DNA from: Ampelomyces quisqualis
Taxonomy: Eukaryota; Ascomycota; Dothideomycetes; Pleosporales; Phaeosphaeriaceae
Direction of reading: 5' to 3'
Assembly (NCBI GenBank): GCA_018398575.1
Contig: JAGTXZ010000011.1
Location: 1,240,001-1,304,000 of the forward strand
DNA length: 64,000 nt
In this document: piece after piece, positions 20,701 to 31,861 of the stretch
Position numbering within the stretch: position 1 is the first letter of the stretch
Layout of the letters: each line of letters opens with the position of its first letter
The notes under the pieces: model-generated
Database searches by the model: none
What the model saw: only the letters and a program-made list of their open reading frames with translations
Told to the model about the DNA's origin: nothing
Made by a program: the position numbers and the translations under genes

Positions 20701-23397
20701 GATGCCTCGCCCATGGTTCGGGAATCGACGCTCTCCCTCGTTTCTACTTGTCTCGAGCATCAGCCTGTGCTGTTACCTCACTTCTTCCCACACATCCTAA
20801 GGCTCGCTAACGATGTCTCGAATGGCCCGAAAAGAAAAGCAATCAAGCTACTGAAAGATATCTACCGAGGCCAGTCCTCAGCAGAAAACAAGCTCAGCAT
20901 CATAATTGCTCTGCTTCCAGCCTCTCAAGACGACGAGAAGATGGTATGCGAGCTTGCTCGCAGTGTACTAGGGGAGATCTTGCTGTCGTCCACCAAGAGT
21001 GCCGTCAGGGTAGACGAGAGTCAACTGAAATTGGATCGCACAATGCGGTCGAAGCTCATCATCGATACGACGCAAGCCATTCGTGGTGACCCCAAGCGGC
21101 TGGAAGCATTCGAGAGGTTCTTTTTCCACGCATTGAAGCACGAGTCGATATCCGATGATACGAACGTTGATGTCTGCAGGACCTTTGTCGCAGACATGAT
21201 TGACGAAGTCATCAGCCCCACGTCAGGTTCTGACACCTCAGCTCAGGCGCGTATCATGACAGCGCTTAGCATGTTTGCCAAAGTGAGGCCCACACTGTTC
21301 ACGTTGGATCAGGTTCAACTGCTCAAACTATACATCAAAACTGTTACCTCCTTGGACGATTTAGAACTCGTTAAGCCGACCGCGGTCATTTTTCGATATG
21401 TTTTTCCCACGCTCAAGTCTCTACAGCCCAAATTCGCGGAAGGAGTACAATCTAGTCTGATGGCAAACATATCGAAGTTGGCCAATTGGGCGATCAAATC
21501 TGACGTCAGCCATGCCACTTTGCTAGATGTTGCCCACTGCCTGTGGATCATCTGTCCTAAGGTCGAGGGGGGCATGACGAAGCTAATTTCTGTCATTTCA
21601 GCAGTCCTTTGTCAGCTTCGACCACTCGCGATGTGCCCAAAGCAAGAGGCTATGGCGCAACGGATCAAACTAGAGTCTTACCTTATATTGCTGGGTACTT
21701 TTGGGCAAGTATGCGACTTTGATCAGTTTAAAGACGAACTTGTCGCAAAAGTAAAAGATCTGGTACCAAAAGTTACCAAGAACAACCCCTCTGCCGAACA
21801 GGCTCTTGCATTCTTTTCGAAAACCAAGGCCAGCCCCTCCGTCATGCTACTGGAGACAGTACGGCCTTTTACAGCGCATACTTGGGATATGGACATCCGC
21901 GTGCAAGCCTTGCGCAGTGTGGGTGCAATCTGGCGAGGAACACCAAATCTTTTCGAACGAGATGAGATCGTGAAAGTATATAAGCACGTTTTTGTAAATG
22001 CTGACGAAAGCGCACTACGACGTGTTGCTCTTGACGCCTTGGAGGCGTACTGCAACTTTGCTGAGCGACGATCCGAAACTGGCGCAGCAATAGCCGTGGG
22101 ACAGGGTGCTGTGACCGGTAATGCACGGCTAGAGTCTTCATATGGCGTCACCTCAGATGACAAGGCTCTCTCCTTGATATCCTCGAATTACTTGGAGGAC
22201 TTCAAGAAAAACGCCATGGGAAACGATAACAACCTCGTCGTGCCAGCAACCCGCACTATCGCCAGTATCAGCCGCCAAGGAACCATTGATCCTCAGCAAT
22301 GTATCGCCACCTTCGTCGTCTTGAGCACTTCCTCGAATGATATTGTAGCACAGACCGCAGCTGTGGAGCTCAAGAGGATCAGTGAAAAGACCGATGCAAT
22401 ACTCGAGAAAGAATATATGGAATCCGTGCGCATGGCATACGAATATCAAACCAGTGTTTGTGGAGATCCCCACGGCATGCGCGAGGCCACTTTCAGTGCT
22501 AAGCTTATAAGGCTGTTCGAAGCATTAAAGGACACCAGGAAAGCCGTCCTCAGACAGTTTATTGCCAACCTCTGCAGATTGGTTGAGTTCAACTTTTCGA
22601 AGCTTGATTCCATGGGCGATATGCCCGATTCCGTGTTGTTCGCTCGCTTTTGCTTGGAGAACATAGCCCTGGTCGATTTTGCTCTTCTCGATGACGTAGC
22701 AAGGTGCCTCCGCGCCCTCGAATCTATCATGCTAAAGACGACTGGGCCAGAGGTCGGAGTGGCTATTGAGACTGAGATGCCCAAGCGATTTGTTACCGTG
22801 CAGCAGCCACATATTCTCAGCGACTTTCAGCAGCAATTAGGACCTGCTGCAGGACACGAAGGATCAATGTCCACATCGCATCTTGAGCAGCCAAATATCA
22901 GCGATGCTCGACTGCGCCACATCACCTCTGCCTGCATGATCCTCAAGATGGTCTGGGGGACACGAGACTTCATCCGCCGCTGTTACAATTTACAGAAACT
23001 GAAAGGCGGCATTCCCCAAAAGGATTTTGCCAGACCTGCACAACGTAACAATCTCGTTTCTGGCAAAGATCTTTGGGAGAGCTTTGTGCCCATCATGAGC
23101 GCTCTCCGCGATCGCGATTCGATGCTCAAGACATGTTACGATTTTGCTGACATATTGGACTTCGACATGGAAAACCAGATTGGCGATGATGGGAACGACG
23201 ACAACCCTGGTGCAGGCTACGAGACTCCCACTGAGGGTGAGAATATGATGCCATTTCCGACCAGTGGCCGTGGACGAAAGAGGAAGAGCAATATCAATTC
23301 TGGCAACACGCCGAAGAGACCGCGCGGCAGGCCTGCTGGTGCAAAAATCAAGAAGAGGAACTCGAGGACTCCAGATATCGATGGCGATTCGGACTAG
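17704..23397 (+). CDS. Cohesin loader SCC2/Mis4 (NIPBL homologue)
   Basis: Model: join(17704..17830,17912..18101,18156..18295,18343..20410,20466..23397), 1818 aa. Three small 5' exons encode a disordered Pro/Ser-rich N-terminus, including a short helix (QQNAAKRAIGILNDEIKEH) of the type that binds SCC4 in other species. Both donor TAGTAAG sites at 18100 and 20409 look like stops if unspliced, so splicing is needed to join the parts. The body is alpha-helical HEAT repeats typical of the family, with conserved text such as LVQKDPKVM, NSMIACFVDASPMVRESTLSLVSTCLEHQP and the region around DPQQCIATFVVLSTSSNDIV. The protein ends in a basic tail containing an AT-hook-like RGRPAG. SCC2 loads cohesin onto chromosomes and stimulates its ATPase. 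The first donor (GTCAGT, 17831) and the exact start are the least certain parts. Confidence 0.9.
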
Positions 23398-24048
23398 AAG
23401 CCCTGATTGCATCTGTATTGGGGTTAGCTACACAGCAATCTTTCTTCGGGACCAAAACGACGTTCGGCTGTAGTCTAGCAGCATTCTTCTCGGCACGACA
23501 TGACGCACACAATCATGCGCGTTCGGATTTCGCTCAGGTCATGTATATGGCGCTGAGGCTACCATGGATGAAGCATTTATCTATCATTTTGAGCATATTT
23601 CGGCGTTTGAAGGTCGTTTTTTAGCATCGATACCCCTTTTAGCGCGACGGGCAGGCGCATGATTGAGGTGAATCTCGGCAATGATGCCGAGCAAATGGAG
23701 ATTCACTGTGGACTACAACGTGCGCGTTCATATACACATAACTAGCCGTAATATATCCTATTTACTTACAGATGTGCAGCAGATCACACTGCGTAGCAAA
23801 CTTGACATAATACATAATGACTTAGCATGGTGACACATCAAGCATAACGAGACACAAAACGAGGGGACTCACCAATCTAGTTACGCTGACAAAATAGCAT
23901 CTGGCAAAGTCGTCATTTAAATGCAATTACCTTGCCCTTATGATCTTACATACCCAAAAATTCTACCTTACTATTCTCACCTCTAGAAAACAACTTGAAC
24001 TAATCGTACAAAATGTTCTCATACCACCAGACATTTTCTCACAAGCCC
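23398..24048. other. Convergent 3' flanks of SCC2 and the small Cys/basic gene
   Basis: This 651-bp stretch lies between two convergent stop codons. It is AT-richer than its neighbours, holds no gene, and contains one clear hairpin-forming inverted repeat (listed separately). Confidence 0.5.
23668..23706. repeat. Nested inverted repeat (hairpin)
   Basis: A perfect 7-bp stem, CTCGGCA and TGCCGAG, closes a four-base ATGA loop at 23674-23691. A second 9-bp pair, GTGAATCTC (23668-23676) with GAGATTCAC (23698-23706), overlaps the first, so two alternative folds are possible. It lies about 270 bp past the SCC2 stop. Confidence 0.7.
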
Positions 24049-25000
24049 TCAGATCTTGACCAACCCCCTCATCTCTCCAGCATCTGCTTCGCTATCACTA
24101 TCTCTAACAACTGATTCTTCGATCCCCTTCTTCGCCCTATCAATCCCCGACTCCGCGTGCCCGCCAACCGTATCCTGCATCTCAAACCCCTCGCCCAAAC
24201 TCCCCGCCGGCGTCGTCGAACGCGCATCATCATGTTCCCAATCAAACCCGAAATTCAACGACATGAAGCTCTCATTCGCATCCCTCTTCGCCCTACGCTC
24301 AGAAGCCTTTTGATTCCCTGAATCGGACCGCGAGAGTTTATGCGCACGCAGGTTGATCTTCTTCAACACTCTCGGCCCGCGGCCCGAGTCGACAGACGAT
24401 AAGCTGAGGCGCGTCGCTGTGCGATCGAATCGGTGCCCTTCGTCCACGAAATCCCATGTGCTCATGCCCTGCATGCGCGCGCGTGGCGGACTACTTTCGC
24501 CATGCGTGGGCCGGGGAGGCGTGGGTAGTGCTTCGGGGAGGTCTTTGGACGCGGCGTTTAGGAGGGGCAGGGAGTTTTCGCGGGAGGCGGGTGGGGAGGA
24601 AATGCTGGGCGAGTGGGAGCCGAGAGGGGAGCTTGATCCTGTGGGGGAGGGAGGGGAGGTGTGTAGGCCGAGCAGGTGGATGGCGTCGGAGGAGGCTTTT
24701 TCGCGGATGTACAGACGCTCCGTGTCGGTGAGGCCAGGGAGGGAGTCGGTTATGGGGACGTGGCGGACGTTGGTGGGGGAGCCCTGGGGGTTGTTAGGAT
24801 GGGATCGGAGAGAGAGAAAGGTGCGGGTAGGGCAGATATGTTTGGAGTGTATTCAGACGGACGGGACTGCCATGGGTGATAGAGTGAGTATTCGGTATGG
24901 AATGAGGAGAACTTACAATATCTAGTGAGGGCTTGCGTTTGCGTGACCTGCAGCACAGTATAGCTCGACGGACTTTCATGATGGCTTTCTTCAACAGCAT
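24049..25000 (-). CDS. Small Cys/basic protein with CRIB-like motif, function unknown
   Basis: Model: complement(join(24049..24783,24917..25000)), 272 aa. Exon 1 gives a basic N-terminus with a Cys pair (MLLKKAIMKVRRAILCCRSR, then KRKPSLDI). The 133-nt intron has a GTAAGT donor, a CTAAC branch and a CCCAG acceptor. Exon 2 opens with GSPTNVRHVPI, so the join reads DIGSPTNVRHV. This resembles the start of a CRIB motif (I-S-x-P-x-x-F-x-H), which binds Cdc42/Rac GTPases, but the Phe is Val and the later H-V-G is missing. A short helix follows (LPGLTDTERLYIREKASSDAIHLLGL), then a Ser/Pro-rich tail ending in an acidic-basic stretch. Cysteines beside basic residues suggest palmitoylation and membrane attachment. 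Both ideas are inference. The start could also be the in-frame ATG at 24979. Confidence 0.72.
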
Positions 25001-26167
25001 GATGAGTTGAGTAGCGTGTTGATTCGAGGATGATGGATCGAGGATGATGGATCGAGGGTGATGGTCGAGGGTGATGGTCGAGGGTGATAGGCCGCACCGC
25101 GTGATGGGTCGAAGTGCCGAAGGGTCCAAGGGCGTAGTGAGTCGGGGTAACAGACCGAAATGAGTGACAGGACAAAGTACGTAGTCTTGTTGACAAGAGA
25201 AGACCGACTCCAAAGGCAAAGGGTATATGAAACCACGACTCCAGCAACCAAGAGGCAATGTAATGCGAACGGCAGGTAAGACAACGCAAAATGTCTAGAG
25301 CAACGCTAAAAGAACACGATCAATAGACGAAATGATCAAGTTTTGCAAAACCACAAGACCGGATGGTATTGCAACGCTTAACTGGCGGAAAAGGCTGCCG
25401 GACGATGCACTTTATTATGTGTCGGGAAAAATCTCGTTTCCCAAGTGATGTACTCGCAAAAATATTTTGTAACCGCGTGGCTTTTTCGGCGGGCTTATCC
25501 CTTACAGTTGCCAGTCATTGTGTGCGGTGTGGCATTCCTGGTGCCCAGAGTCGCGGTGCGGGTTGTGAAAGCCGATTACGGTGGAATGAGGTCTGTGTAA
25601 GTTAGACCTTGCTTTGCTCCAACTTAAGAGGAAGCGAACGAAGCAAAAAGTGGATGGTCGTTCGGCTGTTGATGAAGTCCATCACAGGAAGTTATGGAGT
25701 CAAAGGTGCTATAATTTCAAAATTTAAATCAAGAGGTACAGGCCTGAGTCTGTGACGTTGAGGGCAGAAGCATGTATAACCTCATTTGGATTCGGTACAT
25801 CCTGGCGTCTGTACAACCAACCTTGCAGGGCTTTTGCAGGGGCGCATTTCTCCTTCAGGTACCAGGGTCCAGCAGTGTCTACTTCGGGTTTCACATTGTG
25901 AGAACAGCATGTTTCACATCTTGCGAATGAAATGATCGACAGGTTGTGTTAATGTTGTACGAACGGGTACTACAGATCGGAACACGCCATGTCAGGTGAG
26001 CACGCGGACGCGTTTTTGTACGACATTTGTACTGCTAACAAATCTCTGTGGTCCAATACATCCTGCATGACTCGACGGACAGGAAGATCGTGATCCTCGC
26101 AAGGAGAGACAGGCTGTTTGATGAATGCGACAAGGCCAATACTGCTAATGTATCCTGATCGCACCGA
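25001..26167. other. Intergenic, no gene seen
   Basis: This 1.17-kb stretch runs from the 5' end of the small Cys/basic gene to the 3' end of the aldehyde dehydrogenase gene. It contains a minisatellite near its left end (listed separately). ORFs of 60-180 codons on the minus strand here are mostly this repeat and its flank read through (ATHHAV, RSIIL patterns). Confidence 0.5.
25021..25090. repeat. Minisatellite, 13-14 bp unit
   Basis: Five tandem copies of a 12-14 bp unit, (atg)gatcgaggatg with variants atggtcgagggtg, follow one another and end in a degenerate ataggccg. The array begins 20 bp upstream of the start codon of the small Cys/basic gene, so it lies in its 5' UTR or core promoter. 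Confidence 0.8.
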
Positions 26168-27671
26168 CTATTTCGGGTAGTCCTTGACGTGATAGCTCTT
26201 GAGCTTGACGAATTGGTCGAAGCCAAATCTACTCAAAGTCTGTCCTTTTCCGGAATCCTTCCATCCGACCCAAGCCAGATCCTACTGGTGTTAGGAGACT
26301 TTCATTCGTCGACGTGGTTCACTTACTGGTGCAGGGTAGTCGCAGCGATTCACAAAGACTGTGCCAGCCTCAACATCATCAATGAGGTCGTGACCTTTGC
26401 TGACGTCCTTGGTCCATATGCTGGCTGTCAACCCGAACTGGCTGTCGTTCATCAACTTGATAGCCTCTGCATCATCCTTGACTTTCATGACTGGAATGAC
26501 AGGGCCGAAAGTCTCTTCGGTCATAACGGCCATGTCATGTGTCACTCCCGTCAGAAGGGTTGGGGCTACGTAGTTGCCGTCAGCAGGTGGGTTTCTGAAC
26601 GTGTCGTTATCCGGGGTAGCGTCGGTCGCTCCTTTGGCCAGGGCGTCCTTGATGTGGGACTGGATAGTCTCAGCTGATCGCTTCGAAACCACGGGACCAA
26701 CGTGGGTATTCTTGTCGAATGGGTCGCCGAGTCTGTATCCTTTGAGCACATCCTGGACGGCCGATACGAACTCGTCATGGATCTTCTCATCAACATATAC
26801 GCGTTCTACGCTACAACAACTCTGGCCTGAGTTGAAGATGGAGCCATCAACAATCTCCTCCGCTGCCCATTTTATGTCAACGTCTGAGCGTACATATGCA
26901 GGGTCTTTACCGCCCAGCTCAAGACCCACACGCAGTGGCACTCGGTCGTTCGCCGCGTTCTGAACCGCTAGACCATTGGCGACCGACCCAGTAAAGCAGA
27001 CCAATTGAATCTGGGGTGATCGAGCTATCGCTTCAATCTGGGCGAGGGACCCACTGTGAAATATTTGAAGCACACCATCAGGCAGCCCAGCGTCCTTGAA
27101 TATTTGCTGGATCTGCTCGGCACTGGTCGGCGTCTGTGGCGATGGCTTCAATATCACCGAGTTACCAGAGAGCAACGCAGGTACTAGCGAGTTGACGAGG
27201 GTCAGATAAGGGTACTGAATATGGAATTAGCGTGTAAAGGGGTTAATATAGACACTTGCCACGCACGTTCCACGGGAACAATATCAACACAGGTCCAAGC
27301 GGGACCTTCTTAATGTAGCGCTTGAAGCCTTTCTCTGCTTCGCCTTCCGTATCTGAGAGGGTTTCGTCACTGATTTTGAGCAGGTATTCGCCCCGCATGA
27401 CAGCAGTAGTAATCTCTTTTGGCGTGTACGCAATGGGACGACCCATCTGCTCGGTGAGCTCTCTGCCCAGTGCATCCTGACGTTCATTGAGCAGCTTCAA
27501 GGCAGCTTTGACAATCTTCTGCCTTTCAGCGATTGATGTGCGCTTATATGTCTCGAAAGCTTTTGTCGCTGTCTCAGGTAGAGACTGGAGATCCGCATCT
27601 GACAGGCCATTGCGAGTGAGGACTGGCTTGTTGGTAGTGGGCGAGATCGTTATGATCTTCTCTAGCGACAT
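26168..27671 (-). CDS. NAD(P)-dependent aldehyde dehydrogenase
   Basis: Model: complement(join(26168..26281,26327..27214,27267..27671)), 468 aa. The last intron uses the second of two adjacent AGs (CAG then TAG), because the first would put a stop directly in frame. Family motifs are intact: PLGPVLILFPWN then YPYLTLVNSLVPALLSGN (N-terminal Rossmann part), SVILKPSPQTP, VCFTGSVANG (cofactor loop), the general base Glu234 in LELGGKDP, the catalytic Cys268 in FNSGQSC, then EETFGPVIPVMKV and a C-terminal DSGKGQTLSRFGFDQF. The enzyme oxidises an aldehyde to the acid through a thiohemiacetal. The substrate is not evident; the closest general look is the succinate-semialdehyde/lactaldehyde branch. 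No targeting signal is seen, so it is probably cytosolic. The start at 27671 is the first true ATG in frame. Confidence 0.9.
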
Positions 27672-30600
27672 GGTGACGATTGCAACTGGGATCTGACCTT
27701 GAGGATTAATCAAATGAAATGCAAGATGGACGTAGTACGCCACCGAATTGTTGTGTTCGTTTTGATGAAAGTAGTTAATTTTGAGCTCAGGCGTTCATCA
27801 CCGAATCGCATGACGTAGATAGTGCACTAGCACGGATCAAGATAGCCTTGGCACTGTGGGCCGCGCACGTGCCATGCCTTTCACACCACATCAGCTCAAC
27901 ATGTGGGGCCCAATCATGAGTGCTCTCAGGTAGAATGTACCCCAACACGACTTGCTTTGCAGCAAAAATGTTTCCGTCGATTCTATATTTTCCAAATTCA
28001 CGTGGTGAGGGTATACCCAGCTGGTACATCTTGTAAGGCGGGTCCGGGACTGTAATCAATAGCTTCACGATCGACAGACCGGCGAATGCTCAGCTCTCCG
28101 TAAGCATGGACTCCAACTCGGGTGAGAAAAAGACATCATTTGCGTAGACCTAACCTTCAATAGATTGGGCAGCTACGGTTCCGCTCTTTTCTCTTACCCT
28201 AGGCGACATTTCGACCTCGCTATGCTCGATTGTCACTTGTTGATGCGGGTCGATCGGGTAGTCTAGGGGTTTTATTCGCGATGTATTGCGGTTGGTTTCA
28301 ACGTTAACGATGAGAACGATTGGTTACACACACTGACACCGATAGACTGATTTAGTCTCTTCCCAGAGATTGCTTACGGGCCTTAATTCAGAAGTACCGC
28401 TTTTCCAAAGTGCGTCGGTACTGACGACCGATATATGGGTCGTCGAGGTTACAGAGGGATTGTGTCAAGGTCAGTGCGAGCATCGATGCACCATCGTCGC
28501 ATCATCATGTCGCCCGGTATCTGGGGGGCGATGTCCATGTACCCTCCTATTCGAGATGTAGCAGCTCGATTTGTTGCCCATTCGAAAACGCAAGAGTCTC
28601 GGATGATCCAGGCATGTCACAACTCACTGGCTAAGTGACATCGCCCCTCTGCCGATTAAGCTCCTTGGGCCACTCAGCGCATACAGCACACCGGTTGTGG
28701 ACATGGAAACCTGCAGCAAGCTCGCCTGCGTTTTCGTACATCTCTCATCCTATGTTTCTATCGAGTCATGCTCTTCGAGGCAAATTCGCTTCACCAACTT
28801 GAGCTAAAATAAGGATGGGCAAGTCAGCTCACTTACGCACGAGCTGAAGATGAACACATATGCATATCTCTGCCCTTGTGCTTTCATTAGTATGCATGTC
28901 CCCACATTTCATTTGCATTCCGGCATCGACGGCTGCAGAAGTAATATCTGTATATTCAGCGTACCAAAGTTTAGTCGGACCTGGGGAGCCGCGAACTACC
29001 CATCGTTCCTACCTGATTCTGTCACACAGCCTTGACTAGGTACGACACGTCGTTACAACGAACAAGTGCCGGCCAGGTTTGAAGAAGTTGGATCTGTACT
29101 TGCTAAGCACAGTGACAGCAACATTGCACTGTGGCTTCACATCCTGAAGGACTTCGTCATCAGTACCCTCGCGTCAGGAGCCTCGCGATGTACGCAAGCT
29201 ATTTGTGCTAATGCTTCATCGCTGGTCTACGACACAATCCCACTTCCGGAGCAGACTGCAGGGGCAACGCAGCCTTCTTGATGGTATTTTAGATCTGTCG
29301 TCTCAGGGGCGCAGTCTAGACAAGATGTCCTGCACAAAAACAGCGATCATGGCACGTGAGCTCGAAAATGTTTGCAGCTGCATGTACTTCCACAAGTGAA
29401 CGATTGCCCTTGGTCATAAGATGGTTGTTAAGATCTATCTGGACCCATAGTCCAAGCTCTCCGGACAGCGAACTCGGTACTAGTGAGCAGCCCACTCAAG
29501 GCAGCTGTCAAATTTTGTGATCGGGAGCAGGTGTATGACAACGCTCAAGGCGGACTGTCATTTCTCGTTACTGTTCAGGCTTCGATGGCGGTCGGGAGCC
29601 GTCAAGCTTGCTTGGAAGTGTTCACCAAGCCCTTTCAGCCGAACCCATTTGCTTAAACACTGCTTTCCACTAATCCACCTCAAACAGCATCGATTACAAG
29701 AAACAGGCTGCGACTAGGCAAAAGCAGACTCGAAGAAAGTCGAATATTACAAAGTTACCATTGGTCTGAAATCAATGCGCGCTACAGACGCTGTTAGACG
29801 CGCGACCTTGCTCAGTCTCCGCGTTTTGGCATGCAGTTAGATCCGAGAAATCTCTGAGGCCCATGCTTGACAGGATTTGTGGCAGATCCCCAACGTTTGT
29901 AGCCCTCTATGTCGCTTCGAGTTGACAATCCAAATGTGGTTGATTTATGCAAAGTGGCGTTTTTGGTGGCAAAATACTCCGCCCGTCTCTTCTTGGGATG
30001 TGGACCTCGAGATCACCGCCACGGTTCCCTGCTTGCGTGGTGCTAGCACTGTTGGCGTGAAAGTGGCAGAGCGTGTAACGGTTGACTACACACACCAGAT
30101 AGACTTGATCGCCCCGAGGAACTTGACGTGAAGAGGGCGTTACTGCACGAAGAGGTGCTTGTTCATGTCATTCTCTGGTGTGATTTAGCACTGGTGCACC
30201 ACGAGGCTCGGGTTCTTCGACCAATGAGCTGCAGGATGTCTCGGAAAGATGAACTGGGCGTTTGGCGTCGCCATCTCCCCATTGTCTACGGCGGACCGTG
30301 GCTGAGCTGTCAGAAGCGCTTCGGGCAAACGAAACAGGATATCTGTGGTTAGTGTGCGGAGGGATCCGCTGCTACAGCGACATTATTCGTGACGGTTGGG
30401 TCGGTTAGCCAACGGCGTCGAATCTTGAGGCGCAAGTGGCTTCGCGCTAGGTATTGACTCGACCGAGACCCGCGAAGAGGCATCGAACCGAGCATCCTTT
30501 ACTGGCAGACTATGTACGATGGCTGACCTTCCTCTCGAAAGGGACGGAGCGGGCACCACCGTCGGAAAATGGTGACAATGCTCTTGTACGTAGCATAAAT

Positions 30601-31861
30601 GCTGGGCTGGCGCCGGCACTATTGGCTCTTCTAGGCACGCTGACCTGTCGAGGGGCGGTACCTAGTGGTTCGTTTTTCGGACTTCCGGTCATAGCAGGCA
30701 GTATTATAACCCACCGTCCGCATATGTCAGGAGGATCCCACAACATGCATTACTGAACTTGATATGAGGAGTGCTATTATGCGAAAAGCCTTAAGATCTG
30801 AGGGCTGATGCAAGCGATTGTTTCTGGGGTATGCGGTTAATGCCCGGTCGATGGCACGATGCCGGATGAAAGGGCTTGGGAAACCAGGCAAACCAGATTT
30901 TGGACAACATGGAGCATGAATCATGTCATCCGGCTCGGCTTCTGGAAGTCTCCAGCAGGGTAGGCCATGACCGGCAGTGGCAGCTGTAGCTGTAGCTGTA
31001 GCGGGTAACGGCGTGACAATGTGGCTGTCAGAGGCCCCCAGGAGCCAGGGCCTAGGGCAACGCGTTGCGGGCTTGGTACCCTGGCCTAGTAGCGTAGAGA
31101 AGTGTATGATGATGGGTGGCTGTCAGGTCCCGTGTTGTCAGCAGGACATGGTGTCGCCTGCGGGCGTCAAGGGTGGTGCGGAACACCCTGGTAGACTGGA
31201 CTGGTAGTAGTAGGTACGAAGAGATACATGCGAGCCGGAATGGGTACGCCGCCTCTCTTAACGTGGGTCGCCTATAGGGTCAGGATGGCACGACCAACCA
31301 ATATCGTTTTTTGATTGCGGGTCTGAACTGCGGCGAGCAGCTTGGGGTGCGTCTGTTCAAGCTCACGGCACCGACGATCCAGCTCCAGCGGCTTTGCGGG
31401 ACTGTGCTCAACGTGGAAGGCTGGTGTGCAGCGGGATCCTGGCTCCACAGGGGTGAATTGCTTGGAGGGGTGACTGCTGCCCGTCTCGTTTGCAGCATGT
31501 GGTCCTCCAGAGGCTTTTCTGACGCACGATGCAGCTGGACCCGGAGACAGGTGCCCATGTCCATGCCCATCCGGTATTGGGGCACCCTGCACCGGAGAGC
31601 ACTGACAACCTGTGTTATACCCCGCGCATGTCCACTCAGAGGCAGCGTTGAGGCTGCGACCGCTGTGGCCGACAGCTATATTGTACCCTGGCGCACCGCA
31701 GTGGTCAAAAGAAGACGGTGGGACCACTGACCTGCATATCTTTTTGGACATCTTTGACGACATATCCCTCAGTCTCTGCTGCGAGAAAGAGAGTTTGTGG
31801 CGTGGAGGCATCGACATCGACGACACCCGCGGGCCTTCGTCTTCCACCAGTCACAGCCACC
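27672..31861. other. Gene-poor region upstream of XlnR
   Basis: About 4.2 kb hold no gene I can support. ORFs on both strands stay below 105 codons until close to XlnR, and none shows a domain or a consistent splice pattern. I saw no transposase or reverse-transcriptase text. The right end must contain the XlnR promoter and 5' UTR. A 191-codon minus-strand ORF (31272-31847) starts at a GTG and lies over that promoter; I treat it as chance. Confidence 0.5.
30982..31002. repeat. Short (AGCTGT)n tandem repeat
   Basis: Three and a half perfect copies of agctgt, about 860 bp upstream of the XlnR start codon. Confidence 0.75.

Noticed and set aside
31272..31847. 191-codon minus-strand ORF next to XlnR
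   Set aside because: It begins at GTG, not ATG, covers the XlnR promoter and leader, and shows no domain or splice structure.
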